Origin: Ceratothoa steindachneri
Taxonomy: Eukaryota; Arthropoda; Malacostraca; Isopoda; Cymothoidae
Length of the DNA stretch: 64,000 nt
NCBI GenBank assembly: GCA_963969495.1
Contig: OZ018338.1
Span: 48,036,780 to 48,100,779, forward strand
Direction of reading: 5' to 3'
The notes under the pieces are model-generated. The model ran no database searches. It was not told where the DNA came from and worked only from the letters and a program-made list of their open reading frames with translations. Within the stretch, counting starts at the first letter, position 1; every line of letters begins with the position of its first letter. Both the position numbers and the translations under genes were made by a program. Of this stretch, positions 8,915 to 20,860 are shown one piece after another.

Positions 8915-11635
8915 TCACTTAAATCTTGGGGTTGGCTCTGCCCCTTTGGTGTTTGGGAGGTAGTTCTTATATTCTCTCAACTCAGGATCGAGGATGTCGA
9001 GTGTTTTGTTGGGGAGAATGCTTTCCAGTCTCTCCCAGATGTTTTTTTCTCTTTTGTAGAGATACGGGTTTATAGGCTCAATTCCTGTTTGTTCGTGCCG
9101 GCTCCTCGAGGTCATGAAGTCGAACCACTTGGTGCCAGTAATGAATCGAAGTCCTTGGTTCTGCACTCTGAAGCATCGACGTTTTTTTTAGATGCAGCGT
9201 TAAGTGGTATACTGGGGTACACCAGTTTGGACCTAACCAAACTGATGTATAGCTTTTTCTTGTTAGCTATTGTGAGGTTTCTGAATAGGTGAAGTTTGTC
9301 TATTTCGGTTTTTGCAAATCCAATCCTAGTGCTCACATGTTTGCTCATTCAGGAACTGGAGAGTCCGAATCCGAGAATAGGCGCGTGAGGAGAGTATTCG
9401 ATGTCGGTGTCTCCTATATTGAAAGGGACGGTATGATGTCTCCCCATTGCAGTTGCAGAGAACTTAGACACATTTGTTTGTATTTTCCAGCGTCTTTCGA
9501 AGTTGGAGATTTTCTCGGCTTCTGCGGCCGTGGCTCTGGCCTTGCCAACTTTGTCCTCCGCACTACCACTTGGGTGACATCATCCGCGTATTGAATGTTC
9601 AGTGTTTTCCCGTCGATTGGTTTAGGGATGTCTCTCGTGTAGATGGTGAAGAGAGTGGGGCTAAGGCATCCTCCTTGTGGAACACCGGAGGCGAGGTCAA
9701 AGGCTTTCCCTGTTTTCCTTTCGAAGGCTATCACCGCTCGCCTATTGGTTAAATAGCTACAGAGGATTTTTCGAAGTGGGGAGTGAGTTAGAGCCTTGAG
9801 ATTTTGTATCCAGGCCTTCGATCCAGACTTTATCGAAGGCCTTCTTTACGTCTCTGCAGACGACGTCAATCCAGCAACCTCTAGCTCGCCATGCTATCGC
9901 GTGTTGCAGCATATGGGCTATTGCTGTCTCAGTGCCTCAGTGCTCTCTAAATCCATGCATTTCTTCGTTCAGTAGGTTCTTTTCTGCTAGGTGTTTTGCC
10001 AGTCTGCTGTTGAGAATTTTTTCAAAAACCTTCCCAACGGTCTCCAGCATTGAGATGGGTCTATAATTTATGACCTGGTTAGATGGTTTTCCCGGTTTGG
10101 GTATGAAGATCATTTTGGAGGTCTTCAGGCCATCCGGGAAGTATCCCATTGCTAGAGACGCATTAAACAGGTTCAGCAGCATGGTGCTAAGTTTCTTCGG
10201 AGCTTCTTTCAAATGCCTGATGGTAATTTTGCTGAGCCCCGGGGCTTTAGACTTGAATGAAGAAATATAATTTGATAGTTCCCCCATTGTTATTCTCTTT
10301 CCGTCCTGAGAGTTACCTTGAAACTGATGGAAGCATGTGGTTCTATAAGGGTCAAACCTCCCTTCTCTCCTCTCCATATACTCGAGAACCTGGTCCTCGA
10401 AGCCTAGGTCAAAGTTTTCTTCTTCTTCCTCTGATATCTTGAAGACATTTTCACAAACTCCGCGGAACAGCTTCTCTTTCTCATTGGGAGTGACCACCGT
10501 AGTCCCTTCATGCTTGATTTCAGATTAGCCTGGGGTGCGAGCGTTCCCCTTTAATTTGTTGATGGTCGTCCAAAAGGCCTTCGGGTTCCTCTCAGTGTCT
10601 AATTTTTCTATTAGACTATTCAATCTGTCTCTGATTTCTGTTCCTAGCGTGGAGTTCAGCTGATTTCTGAGAAACTGAACGAAGCGAAAGTCCATGGGTC
10701 TGGTATAGCCCAAGTTGAGGATGGTCTCGTAGACTCCGGAGAATCGTTGCTGTATGACCACTCTCCCTTGTGTTGTTTTTGTGGGCATGATAATTTTATG
10801 TGATGTTATAGGGATAGCTATAGTGTCGGCGTTAGAGATGCATTCTTTAATAGCAGTTAGCTCTTCATCCAGATCTTCTTCGGATGCGCCCTTCAAATCA
10901 GGGATACCCTCTAGGAATGCTCTCCTGTATTCTTCCCAATCGGCATTCCAGAAGTCTTTTCTTGGGATAACTGGGACTGGGATAGGGGCAGTTGCAATAG
11001 TGATCAGCATGAGCAAATGATCACTTGATGTTAGAGGCCCTGGAGTGATAAGTTGGTGAAAAGGGAAGTTAGGGTTCGTGAGCACGACGTCAGGTTTGGT
11101 GGCTGACCCTGGGTAGAAAAACGTGGGAAATCCGGTCCAATGCGGTCTGCAACACCCCTTATAGTTAAGAGATCTAGTAGTCTACCTCTTGTGTTTGTAG
11201 ATGAGTATCTCACTGCTCTATTCCTGGCGTTAAGGTCCCCAGCGAATAGTACTGGGTGCTCTTTTGTGAAAAGGGTGTATAGGTCATGATAGGGCAGATA
11301 TGAACGGCGAGGGGGCTGGTAACCCACGCTTAGTTCTATGTCACCCATAGAGCACCTTAAGATGACCAACAGAGTCGATTCATCCATAAGGTTACCCTGT
11401 CTTAATTGTAACTCCTTTTTTACTGCTATTAGCGCACCATCAAATCTTTCTCTTGTGCAGTTCTTTTGTATAACATTATATCCAAAGATCTTCTATTTGT
11501 CTTCGTCTTTGATGCTGGTTTCAGACAGCAGAAGAACATCTGGATCTAGTTCTCTGTAGACATTGAATAATTTGTTTTTGTTTGGTTCCCATCCTTTCAC
11601 ATTGTGTGAAAAGATGGTTAGCCGGTTTCTATACT
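8915..11635 (-). pseudogene. LINE A ORF2 (endonuclease and reverse transcriptase)
   Basis: From the right: RLTIFSHNVKGW and DPDVLLLSET (endonuclease start, about 11635-11530), GYQPPRRSYLPYHDLY, AGDLNARN (GDxNA motif, near 11220) and SSDHLLMLI (SDH motif, near 11015). The RT follows with FKSKAPGLSKITIRHL, MIFIPKPGKPSNQVINYRPI, VDVVCRDVKKAFDKVW (palm Asp, near 9860), SGVPQGGCLSPTLFTIYTRD and IQYADDVTQVV (near 9590). The C-terminus has KLYISLVRSKLVYPS and NQGLRFITGTKW. The enzyme nicks target DNA and primes reverse transcription there. All palm acids are present. An in-frame stop near 11490 and frameshifts near 11385, 9935 and 9165 kill it. Confidence 0.85.
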
Positions 11636-13081
11636 CTATCCCGTTGGTCTGTAATATTCTTTGGCCGTTTGACGGCCAGATTTTAATTTCTTATACAATT
11701 CTGGGTCATAGAGCCTAAAGTTCTCGTTGTAAAGCTTGGTTTTACAGGCTAGTAAAGATGCTCTGATTGTCTCTCCGTTAACTGGCGAGTCATAGCACCA
11801 CTTGATCTGAGCTTTTCTGACTCCTGCAGCCACATCCTCTGTGGAGATCTCTTTTTTATGGATGTTTGGGAGTTTAGAGCTAAGGCGAGTCTGATTTCTC
11901 TGCCGTCTATCTCGACCTCATCCTCTTTTTGTTCAGTGTCTGTCTCCTGAACCTTTGGTTCTACTTTGTTTTTTCTGTTTTTTTCCTGCTTGGGCGAGCT
12001 AGGTGGAAGTGCTGGGGCGTCGGTTTGTTGATGTTGAGCCGTATCCGGACTATCCGCTGTTTGTGCTGGTTTTGTTTTGGGGCACGATGCCGAGAGGACT
12101 TTTTTGAATTGTGGATTGTCCGGAAATTTAATTGTTTTCATGTTGTTTGCCGCCAGCATCTTATTCATTTCGGTGCTGAATGAACCAGGACAAGCTAGGT
12201 TTATCACATGTGCATGCAAAATGCATGCCAACATTTTGGTAGGGGTAGCGTCGCTCAGTTATAATACAATCTGAGGTTGAGTCGGCGCGACGTTCTGATG
12301 TGTTTGGATTTTTGCGGTTGCGGCGTAAGATTGTTTTGGTCTGTCCGCAGCCTCTCTTTTCCTTCTAAGCTCTTTTTTTCTGACTCGGCACTGCATGCTC
12401 ACGGTGCGGTGATTCCCCGCACAGTTAATGCAGATTTTCGTGTCGCTCACGCAGTGCATTCAGTCATGTCTTGCCTGCGAGCACTCGGAGCAGATCTTTG
12501 CCTTCCCAGAGTCAAGGCAGGCGCTAGTTGAGTGATCCTCGACCTTGCAGCAATTAAAGCAGGTTAGAAGTTCGAAAAATCTTTCCCGCTCAACTTGATC
12601 TGTGGAAATTACTATAGAAAACAGTTTGAGGCCTGTTTCCTTACCTTTGGCTGCCATTTCCATGTTCTTAAATATCACTTTGGATACGTGAGAGAGGTTA
12701 CGGAACTTGACTACTTCTGTCACTTCCACCAATTGATGGTTCTTCTCTATCTCTGCCTTAATTTCTTCAGCCGATTTTTCTCCTACTCAGGGGTCTACTC
12801 TTCTGCAAATTATTGCCTTCCTTGCTGCCAGTGCCTGGGGATGGCCGTGGTTCTAGGCCAATCTTGCCCAGTTCTAGAGGGCCTTCCGCTGTGGTTATTT
12901 TTTCTAGGTCATCTTGCGTGTGGCAAATGACTGTGTCACCTCTATTAGTCTCGATTAGTCGTTTGAGGCCAATTCCGAGTTTGTCAAAGATGGCTTCGAA
13001 TACCTGCGCTTTTTCCAGTTTTTTGTTACCAATTAGTTTCAGTGGGACTCGAAAGTCCAGCGGCTGCCCCCTCCCGTTCAT
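11636..13081 (-). pseudogene. LINE A ORF1 (gag-like)
   Basis: Starts MNGRGQPLDFRVPLKLIG. It carries TVICHTQDDLEKITT and, across a frameshift near 12780, the ICRR-type segment. A second frame has VVKFRNLSHVSKVIF and the knuckles CFNCCKVEDHSTSAC, CSECSQARHD (broken by a stop at 12460-12462) and CINCAGNHRTVSMQC. After a further stop near 12257 comes KMLACILHAHVINLACPGSF with IKFPDNPQ, then a proline- and lysine-rich linker, and in a last frame YDPELYKKLKSGRQ. This is the same domain order as ORF1 of LINEs B, E and G. It is an RNA-binding particle protein, not functional here. Confidence 0.8.
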
Positions 13082-13108
13082 GGCATGGGTGACTTCTCAT
13101 TAATTTGG

Positions 13109-14160
13109 AGACCTTCACTTATCTAGTCGTGGCAGAAACAGGAGAAATTTCCAATCAGTCCGTCTTAACCGAGGAGCGCCAGAAACAGGAGAAATCTCCA
13201 ATCAGTCCGGCACTCCTTATTAGATCTGTGAGGCAGAGAGGTACGGGTTCGGGAATCCCGAGACCGCCACTAACTACTACAGCCCTGGTAGAAACAGGAG
13301 GTATCTCCAATCAGTCCACACGGGTTTCGCCCCATTCTCGAGTGGCAACGGAAACAGGAGGAATCTCCAATCAGTCGGCCGCTTCTCAGCTGGGAAATAG
13401 TGTATTAGTCAACGGGGGTGCCTCGATGTAGACGCTTGGTGCTGAGTACTGCCAGTTCTAGTTATATTAGTGTGATAAGCTGATCAAGCTTGTTCGATAG
13501 CCAGTTTTGGAAAAGTTTCGGGGTAGAGGAAATTTCCCCAAAGTTTACCTCATTTACCGGGTTGAAGATTCCCCGACGATGATGTTTCTTCTCTCTCCTC
13601 TCTGATCTGGTCGAGATGCTTATTCACGCTCACCTACTGAACGCCTTCATTGATCTAGTCGAGACAGAAGCAGGAGAAATCTCCAATCAGTCCGTCCCGA
13701 TCGAGGAGTGCTAGAAACAGGAGAAATCTCCAATCAGTCCGTCCCGACCGAGGAGTGCTAGAAACAGGAGAAATCTCCAATCAGTCTGGCTCTCCTTATT
13801 AGATCTCTTAGGCAGGACGTTACAGACTCACTGGTCCCGATATAGGCACCATTATAGCCCCGGTAGGAACAGGAGTTATCTCCAATCAGTCCAACAGGGT
13901 CTTTTTTCCACCGCCGAGAGTAGCAGAAACAAGAGAAATCTCCAATCAAACCGCCGCATCTCAGCTGGAGAATAGTGTGACAGTCAGCAGTTGGTCCACC
14001 GAGATAGACACTTTAGGCTAGGCTCTGCCAGTTCAAGGTATACTGGAGAGTTTGGCTGATCAGACTTGTTCGATAGCCTGTTTTGAAAATTGCTCGGGGC
14101 TGTAGAAAATTAACGCAAAACTTTTCCTCCTTTACCAGGTTGAAGATTCTACGACGACCC
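13109..14160 (-). repeat. LINE A 5' UTR: two tandem monomers with nine 30-bp repeats
   Basis: 13109-13640 and 13641-14160 align along their whole length: both start CCTTCA.T.ATCTAGTCG and end with a TTTACC.GGTTGAAGATT box. Inside are nine copies of a 30-bp unit with the core GGAGAAATCTCCAATCA, starting at 13133, 13180, 13289, 13350, 13665, 13712, 13759, 13864 and 13924. Copies 1-2, 5-6 and 6-7 are exactly 47 bp apart, so the 47-bp unit itself has been amplified and monomer 2 has one extra. Tandem 5' monomers with promoter activity are known for some LINEs (mouse L1). That role is inference here. Confidence 0.8.
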
Positions 14161-14170
14161 TGCATGTATT

Positions 14171-16517
14171 TCTAGAACCCGCAACAAGAAATACTTCTAT
14201 GAATGAGCCCTTAGGGCAAAGGAATTCGGATCGTATCCATAGAAAACCAAGCGATTGAAAGGGGCTCTAATCCATTTTTTTTAATTAGGAGATATTTCGT
14301 GGTTAGATTCGATACCGTCACACACAAGAAATAATAACATTTTGCACTCTTTGGAAAGCCTTTTATTTATCAGTGGAGGCCGAGCCCCGGGTATGTAGCT
14401 TATTGCAACAGCCGTGAAGTCAGCCCGAATCGGGACTTCATCCAGCGAATGACCACACTCAATGTAACTTAACTTCCCTGTAATCGGAAGCTGCGTTAAT
14501 CACTCGACTTGGTCTCAAATTAATGGGAGCTGCATCCACCACACAAGAAAGGGGGAGGCGAATTTGTATTTTTGAGCATGTGTACTCTGTATAAATCGCT
14601 CATGTAGGCTTCGAATGTGCCCTCCAGCTTTTTAGTTTTTTTTTACTTTATTTCTTCCTCTGTTTATCTCTTCCCTTCTTCCCCACGCAAGGGAAAAGAG
14701 GGCGCTCAACTCTCCCCACCCCCAAAACTTGAAGGTCTAAAAATTTCGAGGTGTTGATTTTCATGTAAAACTGCAAATTATTGCAACGATTTGCAGCGTA
14801 TTTTTAATATTTAACCTATAAATACACTTGTAGTCCCCCACTCATGGGGTTCTACCGTATACCCCACAAGGAATGGAGGATGGAGCTGTAGTGGTGGAGG
14901 TACTCCGTACCGTCTCTCGTCTCTCTCAGTGGGGATCAAGGGCCTAACGTAGGATACGCAATGAACTTCATTTAAGTTTACATTGAAGTGTTCCTTTGAA
15001 ACCTAGGCCGCAGCCCCCAGTCAGAATGAACCAACCTTTTGTCTGAGTAATTCCACACCCATTAACGTGTTCACTGTCTTATAAATTTAATCGTTAACCC
15101 AACCATTTCTCTTAATGTTATAGTTAAAGAAGGCTTCACTCCTAGTGATGTTAATGTCTACAATGGCAAATATGATAACCATAATTTACTAGATTATGGT
15201 GGACAATTTTATGGCTTTGCCCCCCTGGCGAAGACTTGTTCTCACAGATGTTCGGAGAGGTCGAAGGCTTCCGTCAGGCAAGATGTCTTTTATCGAGTTC
15301 TGATATTCAACTGAAGTATTTATTCAATTGGACTATTATTCTATAGAGAGTAGAAGGGGGTAGTACGGTATTTCTATATTTTTTTTTCTATGTCATAGGG
15401 CAGTTAGTTACCTTCCCCGCTCACACATTTTTTTGTGGGGGAATTTTTCCCCCTAAATTTCGCGTTCTTGCCTAGTTAATCGATATATTACAATTGAAAC
15501 AAAAATCGAATATTAAGGATAATGATGCTCTGAATTTGAATCCGTCCATTTTATGATAAAATGGTGTCTACTTGCAGATTTCCTTATGCGTACACACGCA
15601 CGCACGCACGGGAAAATTCCTTTCAATCCTCTGAAGAGGATTTGATGCCGGGCTAAAGTGTGCGTGCGACAGTGTATTTTACTCGCGTGCCCAGATATGC
15701 ATGCGTATATACATACATACATAGTGTGTACCATTCATTGATTTGAATGGGGCGCGCGTCTGAGAAGTTTCCTTCACGCGCCTCTTCCCCAGGAAGGGGG
15801 TGGGGTCGAGTGATCACTGTATGACCCCACGCCAGGAGTCCCGAGGGCCTTGGAGGTTAGGTAACATGGGCTACCTCGTGAGCAGTCTCCAAGGGGGAGA
15901 GTCGGATCCCCCCCCCTCCCCCATTAGCAGCGATGACTCACAGAAGCAGAGCAAAAGTCGGGCGGAAGAGGGCGACTTCAAAGCGCACGATTTCGCCAAT
16001 CCTTACATCCCGTGGGGAGATATCCTTTAATTGGGAGAGCTGCGTCCCCTCCCTATACCAAATGCTCTTAGTAGTCTCTTCCTTAGCTTACTCGAATTAT
16101 ATCGTTCACGCATTTTCACTCTTAACTTCGCCGCCTTTACACGTTTCCACGAGGGGGATGCTCTCGATGGTTTTTACTTCTTAATTAAAAAAAATAATAG
16201 GTTTCTCACTAGCTTATACCCTCGTCTATTGGTACAAGTGTAAATGATGAGCAAGATACTTCTCAATTGGAGCTGCCATGATTCAGGGAAGGTTCCATGG
16301 CGGAAATAGGGGTAATCCAACGGGTGCACGTTCAAATTAACAAGAGGAAGGCTAAGAGGACAAACGGGTGCTGGGGTTGCAAGGGTACAGTCAAACTCGT
16401 CAGCATCATATATTAACACCTCTGGGTATTATCATCTATAAGCAAGTACCAACGAGGGCATCTCCCCTAGAGAGTGTGTAAAGAAAGTGGTGAAGTTAGA
16501 GTAAGTGATAATACATG
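14171..16517. other. Gene-free stretch
   Basis: Frames such as 15513-15734, 15800-16030 and 15933-16184 are short, mutually overlapping on both strands and have no recognisable domain. There are short CACG/CATA simple repeats near 15590-15725. Nothing else is supportable. Confidence 0.5.
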
Positions 16518-18747
16518 TTAATTCCACAGATTAACGACTCCACCATTTTAGCAGAAATGTTACTTTCAATCTATTCTATCGTCCCATCTGAATTGTCTGT
16601 CGCTATTTATTTGACTCGGAAAGTATTATTTCCAGAGTTATTAGTACTTGAGAGTAGTATTTTCCAAGCTATTGAGTTATTATTTGCCCTTCCTAGCCTG
16701 CCAGTATGACGCCATAAACCTCTGGGGGAAAAAGAGAGCTTGATTGCACCGATTCAAGAAATACCCATTTCTCACGATTAATGATTAGCATCACATTTAG
16801 GTAAGACGCTAATTTAACCACAATGGGGAAGGTTAGGGAAATTAGGTTATTTACAGAAGTTTATTTTTTGTAATTTTACAGATTAACGACTAATATTCAC
16901 GCGAGAACGCAAGAACTATTGTATCAAAACCATCATAAAAATCAGCCATTTTAAACTCTAGGATCTGCCACGGCAAGTGTCGCTAGAATAGGCTTCCTGT
17001 TTGTTCTCTTTCCGCCGGTAAAAACAGCACGCAAAAACTTAAAGAACTTACTAAAACCAATACAAACCAACCCACAAAACCTAACCTAGCATAAACACAA
17101 ACTAAAAAAACAAACCGACCATAAACTCCCACCTAATCCAAGCATTATTTTTCTGGTTCAAAACAAGTTATTAATGGTTGCCAATCTATTTTTCTTTATC
17201 AAAGCATATGTACACATTTTAGAAGCACACTTAGTGAAGCTGCTATATATATGTATATATTATATATCTACAAGAGGTGCGGATTCGCTACCCTTCCTTA
17301 CAGGAGGAGCTCGCGCTTCACAGGCAGAGCTTCGGTCTGTGGCCTACGGCCAAGTTAATGGTATCGGCTTCCATTTCATGATCGAATTGAGCAGTTACCT
17401 TTCTTATAGTGCCAAATTGTCCTGAAATATATTTATTACTTTCTTATTTTTCTCTATCTTCTCACAGTAGAAAACTTTTAATATTTTTTTAATCACTTCC
17501 TTTTGTAATCGTAATCTTTAATTTCTTCTAAAGTTTTATAAATATTCTCGTCTTTAACTATTTCTTCATATGCAATATTTTTCTAATTTATTTTATTAAA
17601 ATCTTTCTCATCTTCATTCTTATATTCAGAGAGTAAAAAGTATAAAGTGAGAAAAATGGTAACTCTTAGAAATTACTTGGATAAAAGCTTTCAAATATAC
17701 GAAAAACAATCTCTAATCATCATCTCATCACTAACTATAATTTAAGAAGGGGATTCTTTGAGTATTTGAATAATAATTTCATCTTAGTTTGGTTATGACT
17801 TGTTTTTTATCAAAGTTATTTGTAATAATTCTTTTATAATATCAAAAAACAAAATGATGAAATTCAGAAATAAATAAAAGTATCGAAATTTTGTGAATTT
17901 TTTTAAACCCAAAGAATTACAAATGGTGAAGTTCAGAAAATTTATTTTTATATATCTTCTTCTATAACTATATTTTAGCAACGTGATATTTTGAAAGTGG
18001 GGAAATTTAGTTTAGAGTTCCTTTTTAAAATTATTATAATTGGCGAAGTTCAGAAAATTTATACAAATTTAACCATGGCTGCTTTTTTTTTTAGATTTTA
18101 AATTTTAATCTTAGTAGCGAAGCCATGGCTGGTCTAATAATTTACCCTTGGTTTATATTTTTTTCACAAGGATGCTTATGTTCTAGGCAAAAAGGCAAGA
18201 AGAAAAACTCATTGGAATTCTTTTTAAATATGGTAAAAACAATCCTCACGATTCATTTTTTTCTACATTGAAATAATTTCATTTTGCTTTACTCGTTTTT
18301 AGGGGCTAGTAACTATTTCCCCCTGATAAAGATTAAAATTGAAAATCTATTTTAGAAATAACTTCGCTAAAACTTTCGAATATGTATACCAAAAACTAAA
18401 ATAAAATAGAAGTTATGACTAAATTTTAATCAATTTTCTAAACTTCACTATTTTAAAAAATTCCCAAACATTCGATAATCCTATTTATTTTTTTCTGAAC
18501 TTGATCATTTTGTTTTTTCAAACTCTAAAAGAATTCTTAGAAATAACTTTGATAAAAACTTGAAATATACTTAGCTCATAGCTACACTAAGAGAAAATAA
18601 ATATCTATTATTATTCAAACCCTCCCCAAAATTCCAACTTAAAATATAGAGGTATGGATGATACGAGTATGTATATATTATATAACATTTGCGTATTTAT
18701 AATCAAACGCTTTCGATAGCGAAGGAGTCGTTAATCTGTCGAATTAC
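16518..18747. mobile_element. 2.2-kb AT-rich block bounded by inverted repeats
   Basis: The left end (16518-16541) and right end (18724-18747) are reverse complements over ACAGATTAACGACTCC, and the match extends outward with AATTC. A third, direct copy (TACAGATTAACGACT) is at 16877-16891. The interior encodes no protein. From 17.6 to 18.6 kb it repeats TTAGAAAT.ACTT..ATAAAA (17664, 18351, 18537) and GAAGTTCAGAAAATTTAT (17931, 18045), with inverted versions near 18430 and 18492. This fits a non-autonomous DNA transposon or fold-back element. The superfamily is unknown. Confidence 0.45.
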
Positions 18748-20549
18748 TATGTGTTTGTTGCAAAACCCACTAAACTACTTTGGACCGGGAGTACGCGCAA
18801 CTCTCCCAGAGGTCGGTTGTTAAGGCGAAGAGGATGGACAGACACACCAACATCAGTGATCAAAAGCTGGAGCGGATTTCAGGAGCAAAGTAAGAACCCA
18901 GCGATAAGAGTTCATCTAGAGTACTAATGGGCAAGTAAGATTGGCAATTTTATCTTTTTCACTACCCCCAACTTCTCCGTTTCTATAGAAAACACAAACT
19001 TTCTCGGGGAAGTTCCTTCGTTGGATTTCGTTTCTTTAGTTTTTAGTATTTTTGTTTCACGCGACGCGCCTCTGTATTATTCGCTAATAAATAGTCACCC
19101 ACCGCTTATCTCCCTGTAGTTAAATTCTGAGAGAAGAGAGTGAATTAACTGAGCAATGGGACGACCTCACATCCTAAATTAATACTTCCGCTCCACTATT
19201 GAAGCCAATTTAAGACATCTTTCTACTTAATAATTCTTTTAATGCTAAATCTTCCATTGGAATTTAGCATTATGAACTGTCTATTTAAACTAGATGTGAA
19301 AAATCGCTTTAATTCTGCTGATAACATCTAAATGTTAAAAAGAAAATAGCTATACGTACCATTGTTATTCTAAGCCGTTATTTTAGACGCCATTAGAGAC
19401 GTATTGAGAACGTTACTTTCAGACTACCGGAAACTTAAAATTTAAAGAATAACAAAACTTTTTCCATTTGAATCACATACAATGGAGAAGGGTCATTGCT
19501 TTTCACGCAGGGCAACAGAAAAACGATTTAACCCCCAAACTTAAACGAAACGGATAACCTAAAAAACGGTTAGTGTCTCCTTGCCAAAGGTTCATCGAGA
19601 GAAGGTGGCTTAGGCTATGGAACGGACACTTCCTCGAATCATTCCGGCTCCATTCGAACTTCTTCCCTCACGAAAATGAAGTAGGAAACTAAGCGAATGC
19701 TGAGCGTATAGCCTACGCGCGCCTGCGTTCCTCTGCCATCACGACCCAATCAATACAGCGTTTACACAGAAATCAAATTTGTGCTCCCACAGTTATACAC
19801 TCGCCGCATGACGGACTTTTCTCAAATTAGAGGAACGCATAAATTGATCTTTTTACTGAATGGAGTACGATGGGGGAGAGGGGAACTTTCCCTTTTCCTG
19901 CTTCGTGCCCTCATTGGATGAGATTGCTCAGAGTAGTACTCTCAATTGCAATAATTTGGGGGGAGTTAAGTTAATTGCGCCCCCCGTCATGGACGAGGCA
20001 ACACAACCGGATAATGACATTCACATAAAGATCAGCATAATAAGCATTGGCAAGCCCGAGGGAATCAGCGGCTGGTCTTCGTTGAAAAGGGGGGAGGTAG
20101 AGCGGTAGCACTACGTTTTGCCACAGAGCGACAGGGGATTGCGGATAGAAAACCCCCTTCGGCAGACTCAGGGACGAAAGAATAATGTGTATGTTTGGGA
20201 AGGAGGGAAACTCGACTGTATAGCAGTATTGTGATTGGCTATGTGTGTATGGATGGAGGTGCCTGCGCCCACGGCCAATAGGCAACTAATTTCCTACGAA
20301 TGTCGAAATTTTGTGCCCGCTCTTGACTGGAATTGAACAAATATAGCAATGCATGGAAATTCAACTCCTTAGCCACTAGGCAATGAAGGCTGTAGTAAGA
20401 CCCGTTGAAAAGGACACTGCGCGCCGTATATCTCGTTCTACCTTTTATTTTTTCACCACCACAAAAAACATTTCCAATTGTAGGTAAGCATAAGATGTAA
20501 AAGAAAGTGCACATAGTAGCATCAGCTATAACCAACCGATGGTTTACTT
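18748..20549. other. Gene-free stretch
   Basis: No domain is seen in the frames at 19860-20108, 19971-20285 or 20239-20535, which overlap on opposite strands. A small hairpin AATGCTAAAT/ATTTAGCATT lies near 19240-19272. Confidence 0.5.
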
Positions 20550-20860
20550 GCTGTTTCCTCGCCGGCCTTAGGGATTCTCCTAGAGATCCATCGCCCCCTG
20601 TATCTGCAGGAGGTATTCTCTCAGTTGTACATGCGTCAGGCTTGTGGTGAATATGTGTTCAATTGTTTTGTTTCTAATGGCAACTGAGGCAGATGTCTGT
20701 ATCGGTAATACCAGTGCGGTATTCGTATGCGTTTAATTTTGGATAGTGACCGAACTAGGACCTTGTCATTGAAGTGGGAGGGATAATTTTTCTGAATTGA
20801 TACTCGGCAGAATCGCTCTGAGGAGGGATTTTGACCTAGATATTGGATGCTAGGGTGTGT
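20550..20860 (-). pseudogene. Possible LINE 3' relic (RNase H-side C-terminal region)
   Basis: Minus-strand frames give NDKVLVRSLSKIK, HWYYRYRHLPQ and, after a shift, CLSCH...KTIEHIFTTSLTH. A CxxC followed by TIEHI and a position usually held by Cys is typical of the C-terminal domain after RT and RNase H in I/R1-like LINEs. The same layout is seen, better preserved, at 23225-23420. No RT motif remains. Confidence 0.35.

Larger units (their letters stand above)
8907..14170 (-). mobile_element. LINE A: near full-length Jockey-like non-LTR element
   Basis: Reading leftward, this has a tandem-repeat 5' UTR (14160-13109), ORF1 (13081 to about 11640), ORF2 (about 11635 to 8915) and a (TA)n tail. 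Gene order, zinc-knuckle gag, APE endonuclease and RT with YADD fit the Jockey/I-like LINE groups. It has multiple stops and frameshifts but no large deletion, so it is the most complete LINE in the window. The 5' boundary near 14160 is set by the end of the second monomer. Confidence 0.85.

Noticed and set aside
13133..13953. Regularly spaced 30-bp repeats resembling a CRISPR array
   Set aside because: Spacings are 47, 109, 61, 47, 47, 105 and 60 bp, the sequences between repeats are themselves homologous between the two monomers, there are no cas genes, and the context is a eukaryotic LINE 5' UTR.
16850..17100. TTAGG/CCTAA-like words near 16850 and 17085
   Set aside because: Arthropod telomeric TTAGG repeats would be in tandem. 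Only isolated words are present.
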